From contig DAOUQF010000010.1 of the NCBI GenBank assembly GCA_030625815.1, positions 36,469 through 100,468 of the forward strand: 64,000 nt of DNA, in the 5' to 3' direction. A program made the translations under genes and the position numbers. Below, in pieces: positions 35,292-43,336 of the stretch. Source of the DNA: Eubacteriales bacterium. GTDB lineage: Bacteria > Bacillota > Clostridia > Tissierellales > GPF-1. Each line of letters begins with the position of its first letter. Position 1 is the stretch's first letter. The notes beneath the pieces are model-generated. The model had not been told where the DNA came from. It was given only the letters and a program-made list of their open reading frames with translations, and made no database searches.

Positions 35292-37082
35292 ATGAAACGT
35301 AAAATTTTAGCAATGATGATGATTCTGTTTGTAGCTGTTGGGATGCTTGCAGGGTGTTCGCAGGGGGCGATGGAGGCTGGCGAACCAGTGGAAACACCGG
35401 AACCGGCAGCGGCAGAGCCGGAGGTACAGCAGGAACCGGAAGAGCAACCTGAAACAGCAAAAAAAGCGATTTTGGTTGTCAGCTTTGGTACCAGTTACGC
35501 GGATACGAGAAAGGCGAGCATTGAGGCTTGCGAAAATGAAATTGCGAAGGCTTATCCAGAGTATGAGGTGAGACGTGCCTTTACATCTCAAATTATTATC
35601 AACAAATTGGCTAAACGGGACAATATTGAGATCGATAACCCAACTCAAGCATTGGATCGTTTGACCGAGGAGGGCTTTAGCGAGGTAGTCGTTCAGCCGC
35701 TACATATTATTGCCGGCGAAGAATACAATGAAATGGTTGAAGTTGTTGCAGAGTATAATGACGGACGTTTTGATTCATTGGTGATGGGGCGACCAATTTT
35801 AACGGGAATTGAGGATTATGAAATCGCGGTAGAGGCATTGAACGAACAATTGCCTGAAATCGGCGAAGGCCAAGCGGTTGTCTTGATGGGCCACGGGACA
35901 CACCATCCTGCCAATGCATCTTATGCGTGCTTGCAAAGCGTATTGGAAAAAGAGGGTGTTGAAAACGTCTATGTAGGAACGGTAGAAGGATATCCAACAT
36001 TGGATAATGTAATGGAAAGCCTGCAGGAAGATGGAATCGAAGAGGTGACTTTGATGCCGTTTATGGTTGTTGCTGGGGATCATGCCAGCAATGATATGGC
36101 GGGAGACGAAGAAGATTCATGGAAAACAATCATGAAAAAAGAAGGGTACAGTGTTGAAATTTATCTTCATGGTCTAGGTGAAAACCCAGCATTCCAAGGA
36201 ATATACAAGCAGCATGTGCAGGATGCCATGGATGGAAACGGACAAGAAATTCCAGAGCCGTCTAATCCAGTTATAGCGGATGCTTCCAAATGGGTAGAAG
36301 GCAAAAAAACCATTATGGTGGTTAGCTTTGGAACCAGCTACGCGGATACAAGAAAGAAGAGCATTGAAGCGACTGAAAATGCAATTGCAGAAGCCTACCC
36401 GGATTACGAAGTGGTACGTGCTTTTACATCGCAAATTATTATCGATAAACTGGTAAAACACGACAACATTGTGATTCCGAATCCTGAAGATGCTTTCGAG
36501 CAAATGATGGCTGACGGTGTTGAAGAGCTTGTTATTCAGCCTCTTCATATCATGGCTGGCGAAGAATACAATGAATTGATGGAAGTAGCGAAACACTACG
36601 AAGCCGGATTTAAAACGGTAACATTCAGCAAACCGCTTTTGAACGGAATCGAAGATTACGAAACAGCTGCGGTTGCTCTTCAAAGCCAATTGCCTGAAAT
36701 CGGTGAAGGCGAAGCCGTTGTCCTGATGGGTCACGGCACACACCATCCGGCTAATGCGACTTACGCATGTTTCCAGAGTGTCTTGAATGAAGAAGGCATG
36801 GACAATGTGTATGTAGGAACTGTAGAAGGTTATCCAGCATACGAAGATGTATTGGCGAAATTGAAAGCTGATGGTGTTTCTAAAGTAACTTTGATGCCGT
36901 TTATGGTGGTTGCAGGAGATCATGCCAATAATGACATGGCGGGCGACGAAGAGGATTCATGGAAAACCATGCTGAAGCAGGAAGGCTTTACCGTTAATAT
37001 CTATCTTCATGGAATTGGTGAAAATCCTGAATTTCAACAGATCTATGTCAATCATGTTGCGGCTGCGATGAGCGTAGAATAA
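35292..37082 (+). CDS. cbiK: Lipoprotein with two fused CbiK cobaltochelatase domains
   Basis: The 596-residue protein has a lipoprotein signal (lipobox M-L-A-G-C, cysteine 22), a Pro/Glu-rich linker (29-57) and two complete CbiK-type domains, about 58-325 and 338-596. Each domain starts V-V-S-F-G-T-S-Y-A-D-T-R-K and keeps the metal-site residues: the histidines in M-G-H-G-T-H-H-P-A-N, the glutamate in T-V-E-G-Y-P, and the histidine in A-G-D-H-A-x-N-D-M-A. CbiK inserts Co2+ into sirohydrochlorin and normally is a single 260-residue cytoplasmic domain. Here both copies are predicted to sit on the outer face of the membrane. The riboswitch and transporter genes confirm a corrinoid link. An external chelatase may bind or load cobalt for uptake, or act on scavenged tetrapyrroles. 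Confidence 0.9.
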   Translation: MKRKILAMMMILFVAVGMLAGCSQGAMEAGEPVETPEPAAAEPEVQQEPEEQPETAKKAILVVSFGTSYADTRKASIEACENEIAKAYPEYEVRRAFTSQIIINKLAKRDNIEIDNPTQALDRLTEEGFSEVVVQPLHIIAGEEYNEMVEVVAEYNDGRFDSLVMGRPILTGIEDYEIAVEALNEQLPEIGEGQAVVLMGHGTHHPANASYACLQSVLEKEGVENVYVGTVEGYPTLDNVMESLQEDGIEEVTLMPFMVVAGDHASNDMAGDEEDSWKTIMKKEGYSVEIYLHGLGENPAFQGIYKQHVQDAMDGNGQEIPEPSNPVIADASKWVEGKKTIMVVSFGTSYADTRKKSIEATENAIAEAYPDYEVVRAFTSQIIIDKLVKHDNIVIPNPEDAFEQMMADGVEELVIQPLHIMAGEEYNELMEVAKHYEAGFKTVTFSKPLLNGIEDYETAAVALQSQLPEIGEGEAVVLMGHGTHHPANATYACFQSVLNEEGMDNVYVGTVEGYPAYEDVLAKLKADGVSKVTLMPFMVVAGDHANNDMAGDEEDSWKTMLKQEGFTVNIYLHGIGENPEFQQIYVNHVAAAMSVE

Positions 37083-37112
37083 TAAGGCTATCGTATACGA
37101 GGGGATTAAAGT

Positions 37113-38525
37113 ATGAAAAAAGGCTTGATCATCTGGATGATGGTTGCCATGCTGTTTTTGACGGCATGCGCATCATCCGGAAGCGTTGAACAAGAGGAAG
37201 AGAGCACGTATGCAATCGAGTTTGTAGATGATTTGGGGAATCTGATTCAGATGGATGAGCCGGTGACACGGATTATCTCGCTATATTCAGCGCATACGGA
37301 AAACATCTATGCCTTGGAGGCGGGCGATCGGATTATCGGGGTGGGAACCAGTGATGCCTATCCCTATGAAGCGGTTTTAAAACCGCGATTCAGTTACCGT
37401 TCCGATCCGGAAAAGGTCATTGCGGCCGAACCGGATTTGGTGCTGATTCGTCCGTTTATTCAGAAGAGCTATCCCGATTTTGTGCAGGCACTCGTTCAGG
37501 CCGATGTGACGGTGGTCTGTCTCTATCCGGAGAAGTTTGAGGAATTCGATGAGTATATAATGAAATTGGCACTGTTGACGGGACAAGGGTATTATGCCAA
37601 GGAACGTTTGGTGGAATTTCATCAGACCATTGATGAATTTGCTCAAGAGACCGCTTCCATCGAGCCGAAGACCAAGGTGTATTTTGAGTCGACGGAAACG
37701 GAATATCGAACGATTGCGCCTGATTCAACTCCCGCCAAGGCGATTCAAATTGCCGGTGGCGTTAATATTGCCGCTGATGCTATCGCGCTTAATGAGAGAA
37801 CCAGCATCGCGGCGTATGGGGATGAAAGGATCTTGGAGAAAGCGGAGGAGATTGAAGTGTTTGTCTCCCAGCGCGGCGCCATGAATGCGGGCGGGAATTA
37901 CCATTCCATTTCCATTCGGCCAGGATTTGACACCATTCGCGCGGTACGGGATCATCGGGTGTTTGAAATCAACGAGAAGTTGGTTTCCAGTCCGACCTTT
38001 CGATTTGAAAAGGGAATTCGTGAATTGGCGCGCATGTTTTATCCTGAAATCTTTGACGACTTGACTGGGTTTGATCGCGAGATTCCGCTGACCCGGGAAC
38101 GATTTGCAGAAATTACGGTTAGAAGTCAGCATCGGCCGATTTTTGCGCCGACCTCCCGCTACTATAAATCCGTGCACAAGAACCATGCCTATGGCGCTTT
38201 TACGGATGTGCCGGTTGATCATCCGCGCTTTGACATGATTGAGACGGCGGTTTTAGCCGGGTATGTGGGAGTGGAAGGCGAGGTTTTTGATCCGGAGCGC
38301 GAGGTGACTCGAGAAGAATTTGCAACGACGGTTTATCTGGTGTCGGATCTTTCCATGCCGGAACAAAAGCCGGAAATTCTGGATCTCGATCAGGTGGAGA
38401 AACCAAGGATTATTCAAATTCTTGTGGGAAATCATGTTATGAATTTGGAAGACGGTTGTTTTCGCGGAGACGATTTTGTCTCGGAGCGGCAAGCTTTGGA
38501 AATTTTGATGCGTTTGGGAGAGTAA
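37113..38525 (+). CDS. BtuF-like substrate-binding lipoprotein with C-terminal SLH-like domain
   Basis: The 470-residue lipoprotein (lipobox F-L-T-A-C-A) has a periplasmic-binding-protein type 2 fold of the BtuF/FhuD group in residues about 45-320: T-R-I-I-S-L-Y-S-A-H-T-E-N, I-I-G-V-G-T-S-D, A-A-E-P-D-L-V-L-I-R-P. After it, residues about 350-400 look like an S-layer-homology motif (A-F-T-D-V-P, then A-V-L-A-G-Y-V-G near 370 and F-D-P-E-R-E-V-T-R-E-E-F-A near 385). The fusion could pin the binding protein to the cell wall as well as the membrane. It follows the CbiK gene by 30 bases and fits as the binding protein of the importer. Confidence 0.8.
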   Translation: MKKGLIIWMMVAMLFLTACASSGSVEQEEESTYAIEFVDDLGNLIQMDEPVTRIISLYSAHTENIYALEAGDRIIGVGTSDAYPYEAVLKPRFSYRSDPEKVIAAEPDLVLIRPFIQKSYPDFVQALVQADVTVVCLYPEKFEEFDEYIMKLALLTGQGYYAKERLVEFHQTIDEFAQETASIEPKTKVYFESTETEYRTIAPDSTPAKAIQIAGGVNIAADAIALNERTSIAAYGDERILEKAEEIEVFVSQRGAMNAGGNYHSISIRPGFDTIRAVRDHRVFEINEKLVSSPTFRFEKGIRELARMFYPEIFDDLTGFDREIPLTRERFAEITVRSQHRPIFAPTSRYYKSVHKNHAYGAFTDVPVDHPRFDMIETAVLAGYVGVEGEVFDPEREVTREEFATTVYLVSDLSMPEQKPEILDLDQVEKPRIIQILVGNHVMNLEDGCFRGDDFVSERQALEILMRLGE

Positions 38526-38526
38526 G

Positions 38527-39309
38527 ATGACAAAGATTGCATTGGTTCAGATGAATTTTTCTCAGGATCAGCAAAAAAATACGGCCGCAGTTTTAAGCTT
38601 GATGGAGAAGGCGGTGCAAATGGGTGCAGAGTTGATCTGTTTTCCTGAAGGCGCATTGACCGGATATCTGCCGAAAATGGGACAACCGAATTCGGTCTCC
38701 ATCAATGACGGGACAATTAAAGCCATTCAGGAATTGGCTGTTCGCATGAATCTGGAGGTCTATATCGGCGCGTCCTTAACCTGTCAGGGGAAGGTATACA
38801 ACAGCTATTTGCAGATTGCAGATCAGATTGACTGGGTGAGTAAAACCCATCTTGGCAGTCGGGAAGAACCGGTGTATGCGGCTGGACAGGAGATTCGATG
38901 TTTCCAGAGTCGAATGGGAATCATCGGCATTGCGATTTGCTTGGAAAGTCATTTTCCAGAGATCTTTATTCGTTGTCGCGAGCTTGGCGCCGTTGCTATG
39001 ATACTTCCCTTTGCGAGCCCCGCTGTCTGCGGTTCCAGAGAGAAGATTTGGAAGAAAATTTTGCCGGCCCGAGCCTATGACAACGGCATGGCTGTGCTTG
39101 CCGTGAATTTGACGGGAAGAGATGGTGGATTCGAATATTCGGGCGGGATGATGGCGATTGATCCGAAGGGAGAGATTATGGCAAGCAACTTTGATTCGGA
39201 TGAAGGGCTGCTCGTTGTCGAAGTTGATGGACAGAAGATTCAACAGATGCAGGAATCGAAAAATAAATCAAATTTCTTTCTCAGAAGAAAACAGGAATTG
39301 TATCGATAA
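38527..39309 (+). CDS. Nitrilase-superfamily carbon-nitrogen hydrolase
   Basis: The 260-residue protein has the Glu-Lys-Cys triad of the nitrilase superfamily: Glu in C-F-P-E-G-A-L-T-G-Y near residue 40, Lys in W-V-S-K-T-H-L-G near 101, and Cys in I-G-I-A-I-C-L-E-S-H near 140. It hydrolyses a C-N bond, usually an amide, in the cytoplasm. It starts one base after the previous stop, so it belongs to the B12 operon. Corrinoids carry many amide side chains, so a role in modifying them is possible but unproven. Confidence 0.85.
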   Translation: MTKIALVQMNFSQDQQKNTAAVLSLMEKAVQMGAELICFPEGALTGYLPKMGQPNSVSINDGTIKAIQELAVRMNLEVYIGASLTCQGKVYNSYLQIADQIDWVSKTHLGSREEPVYAAGQEIRCFQSRMGIIGIAICLESHFPEIFIRCRELGAVAMILPFASPAVCGSREKIWKKILPARAYDNGMAVLAVNLTGRDGGFEYSGGMMAIDPKGEIMASNFDSDEGLLVVEVDGQKIQQMQESKNKSNFFLRRKQELYR

Positions 39310-39310
39310 G

Positions 39311-39347
39311 AAAATCCCTCCCGATCCAAATGGATCAGGGGGGATTT
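39311..39347. terminator. Bidirectional terminator between the B12 and nqr operons
   Basis: AAAATCCCTCCCGATCC (39311-39327) pairs with GGATCAGGGGGGATTT (39332-39347), with T or A runs on either side, and sits between convergent genes. Confidence 0.8.
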
Positions 39348-39350
39348 CGA

Positions 39351-40451
39351 TTAACTGAATTTATCGTAGTAGATATATTCTTCGGGGATCCCCTTTTCGA
39401 TCAGGACCTCCACAATGGAATCGATCATTCGCGGGCTTCCGCAGAGATAGGCTTCCCGTTCGCATGGGTCCATCAAGTCCCGTTGCAGGCACGTGGTGAC
39501 GCGCCCCAGCTGTCCAGTCCAGTCGGCCTCATTATGGGGCTTGGAAAGGGAGGGGATAAACTCGAAGCTGACCAGGTTCGATTCAAACTCTTTCATCTTT
39601 TCCAGAAAGAAGAGATCTTCTTCGTGTCGAGCGCCGAAATAGAAGGCTGCCTTTCTCGGACTGTCCATGGCTTTCATTTGGTGCAAAATCGAGAGGATCG
39701 GCGCCATTCCGGTGCCGGCGGCAACCATCAAGATTTCCCGATTGCTGTCCTGATAATAGAAGTCTCCGTAGGGGCCGGTGATCGTGACGGAATCACCGAT
39801 GGAAAGGTGCTTGTGAACATAGGTCGAGCAGATGCCGTCAGGCACCAGCCCGATGATCAATTCCAGCTTTTGATGTTCGGCGGGGCTTGAAGCGATGGAA
39901 TACGCGCGGAAAACCTCTTCTGAGTTTCCGGGGTATTTCGGTGCGCGCAATTGCACATATTGTCCAGCCTTAAAGGTGATCTCTTCCCCTTCGGGAAAGC
40001 TGAAGAGCAGATGCTTGATATTGGGGGTGAGGTCCGTAATGGCGGTCACGGTCGGATGAAACTCCTTCACAAGAAACAGTTCTTCCGGGATGGAGATCGC
40101 GATGGGTTCTTTGACCTTTACCTGACAGGAGAGACGTATGCCACGTTCCCGTTCTTCCGGCGTGATGTAGCCGAGTTCCGTTGGCAGAATCTCGCCGCCC
40201 CCGGATTGAACGGTGACCTTGCAATACCCGCAGCTTCCCTTGCCGCCGCAGGCGGAAGGGATGAAGATCTTCTCTTCCGTCAAGCCGGACAGCAGGGTGT
40301 CGCCGCCCTCCATCTCAATTTCCTTTTCCTCGTTGATCGTGACTTTCATGGTTCCATAATTACCGATGGTTTTTTTGGCCAGCGTGAGTAGAAAGGCAAG
40401 GAAGCCCGTGAAGAGTGAAAATATCAATAAGGTTGTGAATATTTTTCCCAT
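39351..40451 (-). CDS. nqrF: Na+-NQR subunit F (2Fe-2S/FAD NADH dehydrogenase subunit)
   Basis: The 366-residue protein has an N-terminal membrane helix (5-25), a plant-type 2Fe-2S ferredoxin domain with cysteines C68, C74, C77 and C109, and a ferredoxin-NADP reductase-like module: F-R-A-Y-S-I-A-S-S (FAD) near residue 194, G-T-G-M-A-P-I-L (NAD) near 250, and the terminal Y-Y-D-K-F. It takes hydride from NADH and feeds electrons into the membrane subunits. The start at 40451 follows AAGGAGGAACCC; a longer start at 40478 overlaps nqrE. It is the last gene of the minus-strand operon, where RnfB would sit in an Rnf operon. Confidence 0.92.
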   Translation of the reverse strand: MGKIFTTLLIFSLFTGFLAFLLTLAKKTIGNYGTMKVTINEEKEIEMEGGDTLLSGLTEEKIFIPSACGGKGSCGYCKVTVQSGGGEILPTELGYITPEERERGIRLSCQVKVKEPIAISIPEELFLVKEFHPTVTAITDLTPNIKHLLFSFPEGEEITFKAGQYVQLRAPKYPGNSEEVFRAYSIASSPAEHQKLELIIGLVPDGICSTYVHKHLSIGDSVTITGPYGDFYYQDSNREILMVAAGTGMAPILSILHQMKAMDSPRKAAFYFGARHEEDLFFLEKMKEFESNLVSFEFIPSLSKPHNEADWTGQLGRVTTCLQRDLMDPCEREAYLCGSPRMIDSIVEVLIEKGIPEEYIYYDKFS

Positions 40452-40461
40452 GGGTTCCTCC

Positions 40462-41049
40462 TTATGAAATCTGTACAATACCGGAAAAACCGATAAAGGC
40501 GAGGGCCATAATGCCCGTGATAATCAATGTGATGCCTGACCCCTGCAAGCCTTCCGGCACAGCGCTCATCTTCATGCGCTTCTTAATGCCTGCCAGGGCG
40601 ACGATGGCGAGCATCCAGCCAAGACCGGAGCCAAGACCGTACAGGGTTGAGGTGATCAGGTTGTAGTTTCGAATCGTCATAAACAACGAAACGCCCAAGA
40701 TTGCGCAGTTCACTGTAATCAGGGGAAGAAAGATCCCCAAGGACTGATGGAGGGATGGAAATGATCGCTCTACGATCATCTCGACCAATTGCACAAAGGC
40801 GGCGATGCTGACGATAAAGACGATATATCTCAGATATTCCAGCCCGAAGGGGACGAGAACATAGTGATACAGCAAATAGTTGATTGGAGCAGTGATGGCA
40901 AGTACAAAGGTCACGGCCTGTCCCAATCCGATAGAGGTTTTGATATCGCTGGATACGGCGATAAAGGAGCACATGCCCAAGAAATTGGAGAAGATCATAT
41001 TGTTGGTGAAAATGGCTGCAAAGAATACAACCAATGGATTGAAGGTCAT
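40462..41049 (-). CDS. nqrE: Na+-NQR subunit E
   Basis: The 195-residue protein has six membrane helices. The blocks N-N-M-I-F-S-N-F-L-G-M-C-S-F near residue 16 and G-I-F-L-P-L-I-T-V-N-C-A-I near 105 each hold a conserved cysteine of the NqrE/RnfA family. The C-terminal G-W-M-L-A-I-V-A-L-A-G-I is NqrE-like rather than RnfA-like. With NqrD it forms the pair of inverted membrane subunits around an iron site. It overlaps nqrD by four bases. Confidence 0.93.
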   Translation of the reverse strand: MTFNPLVVFFAAIFTNNMIFSNFLGMCSFIAVSSDIKTSIGLGQAVTFVLAITAPINYLLYHYVLVPFGLEYLRYIVFIVSIAAFVQLVEMIVERSFPSLHQSLGIFLPLITVNCAILGVSLFMTIRNYNLITSTLYGLGSGLGWMLAIVALAGIKKRMKMSAVPEGLQGSGITLIITGIMALAFIGFSGIVQIS

Positions 41050-41654
41050 TTCGCCACCTCCTGATCTTTTTTCTTAACGGTATGCAGGATCCAGATCAGA
41101 ATGCCCAGCATAAAGAATGCGCCAGGCGGCATAATCATAATGGACCAAGACACCCAGGAGTCGCCAAGGATTCGGATGCCAAAGAGGGTGCCGAATCCCA
41201 AGAGTTCCCGAACAAAGGCGATTGTCAATAAAACGAGGGTGTATCCCGTTCCCATGGCGATTCCGTCAATAAATGCGATATGGGGCGGATTGGCTTGAGC
41301 GAAGGCTTCGCAGCGGCCCATGATGATGCAATTGGTGATAATCAATCCCACATAGGGACCCAAGGCGGTCGAGATATCGGGGAAATAAGCCTTTAAGAAA
41401 ATATCAACGAGAATGACATAGGCCGAGATAATTAAGACCTGAACCATCATGCGGATATGCTTGGGTGTCCATTGTCGGATTAAGGAAACCGTCAATTCTG
41501 AAAAAGCGGTGACAAAAATAAGGCCAAGTCCCATGACCAATGAGTTTTTCATCAGGTTGGTGACGGCCAGGGCGGAACAGATGCCCAAGATCTGCCGTGC
41601 GATGGGATTGTTTCCCCATAAGCCCTCTAAAAAGATTGTTTTGGTTTGTTTCAT
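41046..41654 (-). CDS. nqrD: Na+-NQR subunit D
   Basis: The 202-residue protein has six membrane helices. I-L-G-I-C-S-A-L-A-V-T near residue 23 and V-G-L-I-I-T-N-C-I-I-M-G-R near 102 carry the conserved cysteines of NqrD/RnfE. It overlaps nqrC and nqrE by ATGA junctions, showing a tight operon. Confidence 0.93.
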   Translation of the reverse strand: MKQTKTIFLEGLWGNNPIARQILGICSALAVTNLMKNSLVMGLGLIFVTAFSELTVSLIRQWTPKHIRMMVQVLIISAYVILVDIFLKAYFPDISTALGPYVGLIITNCIIMGRCEAFAQANPPHIAFIDGIAMGTGYTLVLLTIAFVRELLGFGTLFGIRILGDSWVSWSIMIMPPGAFFMLGILIWILHTVKKKDQEVAK

Positions 41655-42259
41655 TCAAAATCCCCCCTCGCGTAGGCGTCGTAGTAGCGGATCAAGTCTG
41701 CATTGAGGAAGTTGCGAACCGCATTGCTCGTTCCTGTTGCGCCCGAGATTGCATCGATATTTCCACCTGGTTTTGGCCGATAGATCAAATAATCGGGTTT
41801 CGCAGGCAAAAGGAGCTTGTCAAATTGATCGAGAAATTCCGGTTCTTCAATTCGCCCGCCAAGACCTGGGGTTTCACTATGCGAGACAAAGGAAAGCCCG
41901 AGGATGGTGTTCGTTGCAAAGTCGATGCCGATATAACCTTCCACAGCGCCCCATAGGCCGCTCCCGGAAACGGGGACGACAAAGATGGAAGCATCGAGTT
42001 GATAGAGGATCGTTTCATTCCAATTCATGGTTTCAAAGGAATTGGAAAAAAGGGATTGGATCTTTTGATACGTCCCGTTTTCCGGCAGCAGATTGGCTGC
42101 TTCCAATACCTTTTCTTGATTTTTCACCTCGCCATTTTGCCGGATGCGCGCTTCGGTAGCTTCATTAATTAGGGCGAGAGCGCCAACCATAATAATGGTG
42201 ATCAACACCATAAATCCAATGGAATAGGAGTAGCGGCTATGACGCTTGTTTTTTGCCAT
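41651..42259 (-). CDS. nqrC: Na+-NQR subunit C (FMN-binding)
   Basis: The 202-residue protein has one N-terminal membrane helix (about 13-33) and an outside FMN domain ending with the covalent flavinylation motif D-A-I-S-G-A-T, where T175 is the expected FMN attachment site. V-E-G-Y-I-G near residue 104 and G-L-G-G-R-I near 133 are typical of the family. No ApbE-type flavin transferase is encoded in this window. Confidence 0.92.
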   Translation of the reverse strand: MAKNKRHSRYSYSIGFMVLITIIMVGALALINEATEARIRQNGEVKNQEKVLEAANLLPENGTYQKIQSLFSNSFETMNWNETILYQLDASIFVVPVSGSGLWGAVEGYIGIDFATNTILGLSFVSHSETPGLGGRIEEPEFLDQFDKLLLPAKPDYLIYRPKPGGNIDAISGATGTSNAVRNFLNADLIRYYDAYARGDFE

Positions 42260-43220
42260 TGGCTGGACTCCTTTCCTTCTGTTTGTTCTTGATGGCTTTT
42301 ACAGTCTCGTCCAGTAGGGGAGCGAAGGTATTGCCGATTAGGATAGCGAACATAATGCCTCCGGCAAAGAGTGCAAATCCTCGGATAACAACCGTGACCG
42401 CTCCAATTAATAATCCGTACAGCCATTTTGCCTCTTTTGTTTTTGGACTGGAGATGGGATCGGTTACCATAAAGAAGGTGCCGAAAAGAAATCCGCCGGA
42501 TAGAAGGCCATAGCCAACCGGAAGCACTTCTGAAAAGCCCATGGAACGAAGAAACAAACTCATGGCAGCAAAACCCAATAAGGTTCCGGCAACGGATTGC
42601 CAGGCGGCGGTTTTAGTGAGCAGCAGATAGGCGCCGCCCAAAATAATGAGCAGGGCGCTCGCTTCTCCCAAGGAACCGTTGATTGTTCCCAAGACAACAG
42701 AAATCAGTTCGGGAAGGGTGCCGGTTGATCGATAGGCGAGCATGGGCGTTGCGCTTGACAGCGAATCGATGGAAAGGACGGGGGCCGCGTATGCGGCAAA
42801 TCCGCCAAGACCTGTTGAAAAGTGGCTGGACCACTCAGCTGTCATGGGTCCGGCAAAGGAAACATAGACAAAGGCTCGACCCACAAGCGCGGGATTAAAG
42901 ACATTCTTTCCAAAGCCTCCGAAGACCATCTTTCCAAAGATAATGCCAAATAAGATACCGACAACCGCAATCCAAAAAGGAGTTGCAGGCGGCAGGGTAA
43001 GGGTAAAGAGTATGGCGGAAACCAGTACAGCTTCGGAGATTTTCGCTTTTGTTTTTCGAATAAATAGCCATTCGCCAAAAATGGCGGCAACAAGAACAAT
43101 GACTTGCAAAAGCAATGCACGCCATCCATAAAAATAAATGGATGCGAAAATTAGCGGGAGCAAAGCAAGCTCCACTTTTCGCATCATCGGCTGATTCTGA
43201 ATTCCTTTGATTTTTTTCAT
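42237..43220 (-). CDS. nqrB: Na+-NQR subunit B / RnfD-type membrane subunit
   Basis: The 327-residue protein has about ten membrane helices. F-N-P-A-L-V-G-R-A-F near residue 108 is the family quinone/flavin-region signature, and D-S-L-S-S-A-T-P holds T158, the expected covalent FMN site. It is much shorter than Vibrio NqrB (about 412 residues) and closer to RnfD length. It is the first gene of the operon; the place of nqrA (or rnfC) upstream is empty, and the next gene is divergent. The ribosome site GGAAGGAG is present. Confidence 0.9.
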   Translation of the reverse strand: MKKIKGIQNQPMMRKVELALLPLIFASIYFYGWRALLLQVIVLVAAIFGEWLFIRKTKAKISEAVLVSAILFTLTLPPATPFWIAVVGILFGIIFGKMVFGGFGKNVFNPALVGRAFVYVSFAGPMTAEWSSHFSTGLGGFAAYAAPVLSIDSLSSATPMLAYRSTGTLPELISVVLGTINGSLGEASALLIILGGAYLLLTKTAAWQSVAGTLLGFAAMSLFLRSMGFSEVLPVGYGLLSGGFLFGTFFMVTDPISSPKTKEAKWLYGLLIGAVTVVIRGFALFAGGIMFAILIGNTFAPLLDETVKAIKNKQKERSPANGKKQAS

Positions 43221-43336
43221 AAGAACTCCTTCCGTTTAAGCTGTCAGGATATTTCTACCCAAGTATTGGGAAATTTTCCAAGAATCTTGGGGTTTTAAAA
43301 GATTTAGGGTAAACTATACTCTAGGAGGAGATTGAA

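Noticed and set aside
36174..36923. Long minus-strand open frame (249 codons) within the CbiK gene
   Set aside because: It is a shadow of the plus-strand gene. The second CbiK domain lies exactly opposite and has full family motifs and a natural start and signal peptide.
39330..39890. Plus-strand open frame of 186 codons opposite nqrF
   Set aside because: NqrF on the minus strand is complete with its iron-sulfur, FAD and NAD motifs. The plus frame starts in the shared terminator and has no family match.
40462..43220. Rnf complex rather than NQR
   Set aside because: The last gene is a clear NqrF (2Fe-2S plus FAD/NAD domains), and the NqrD and NqrE sequences are of the NQR type. No RnfB polyferredoxin or RnfC is present.
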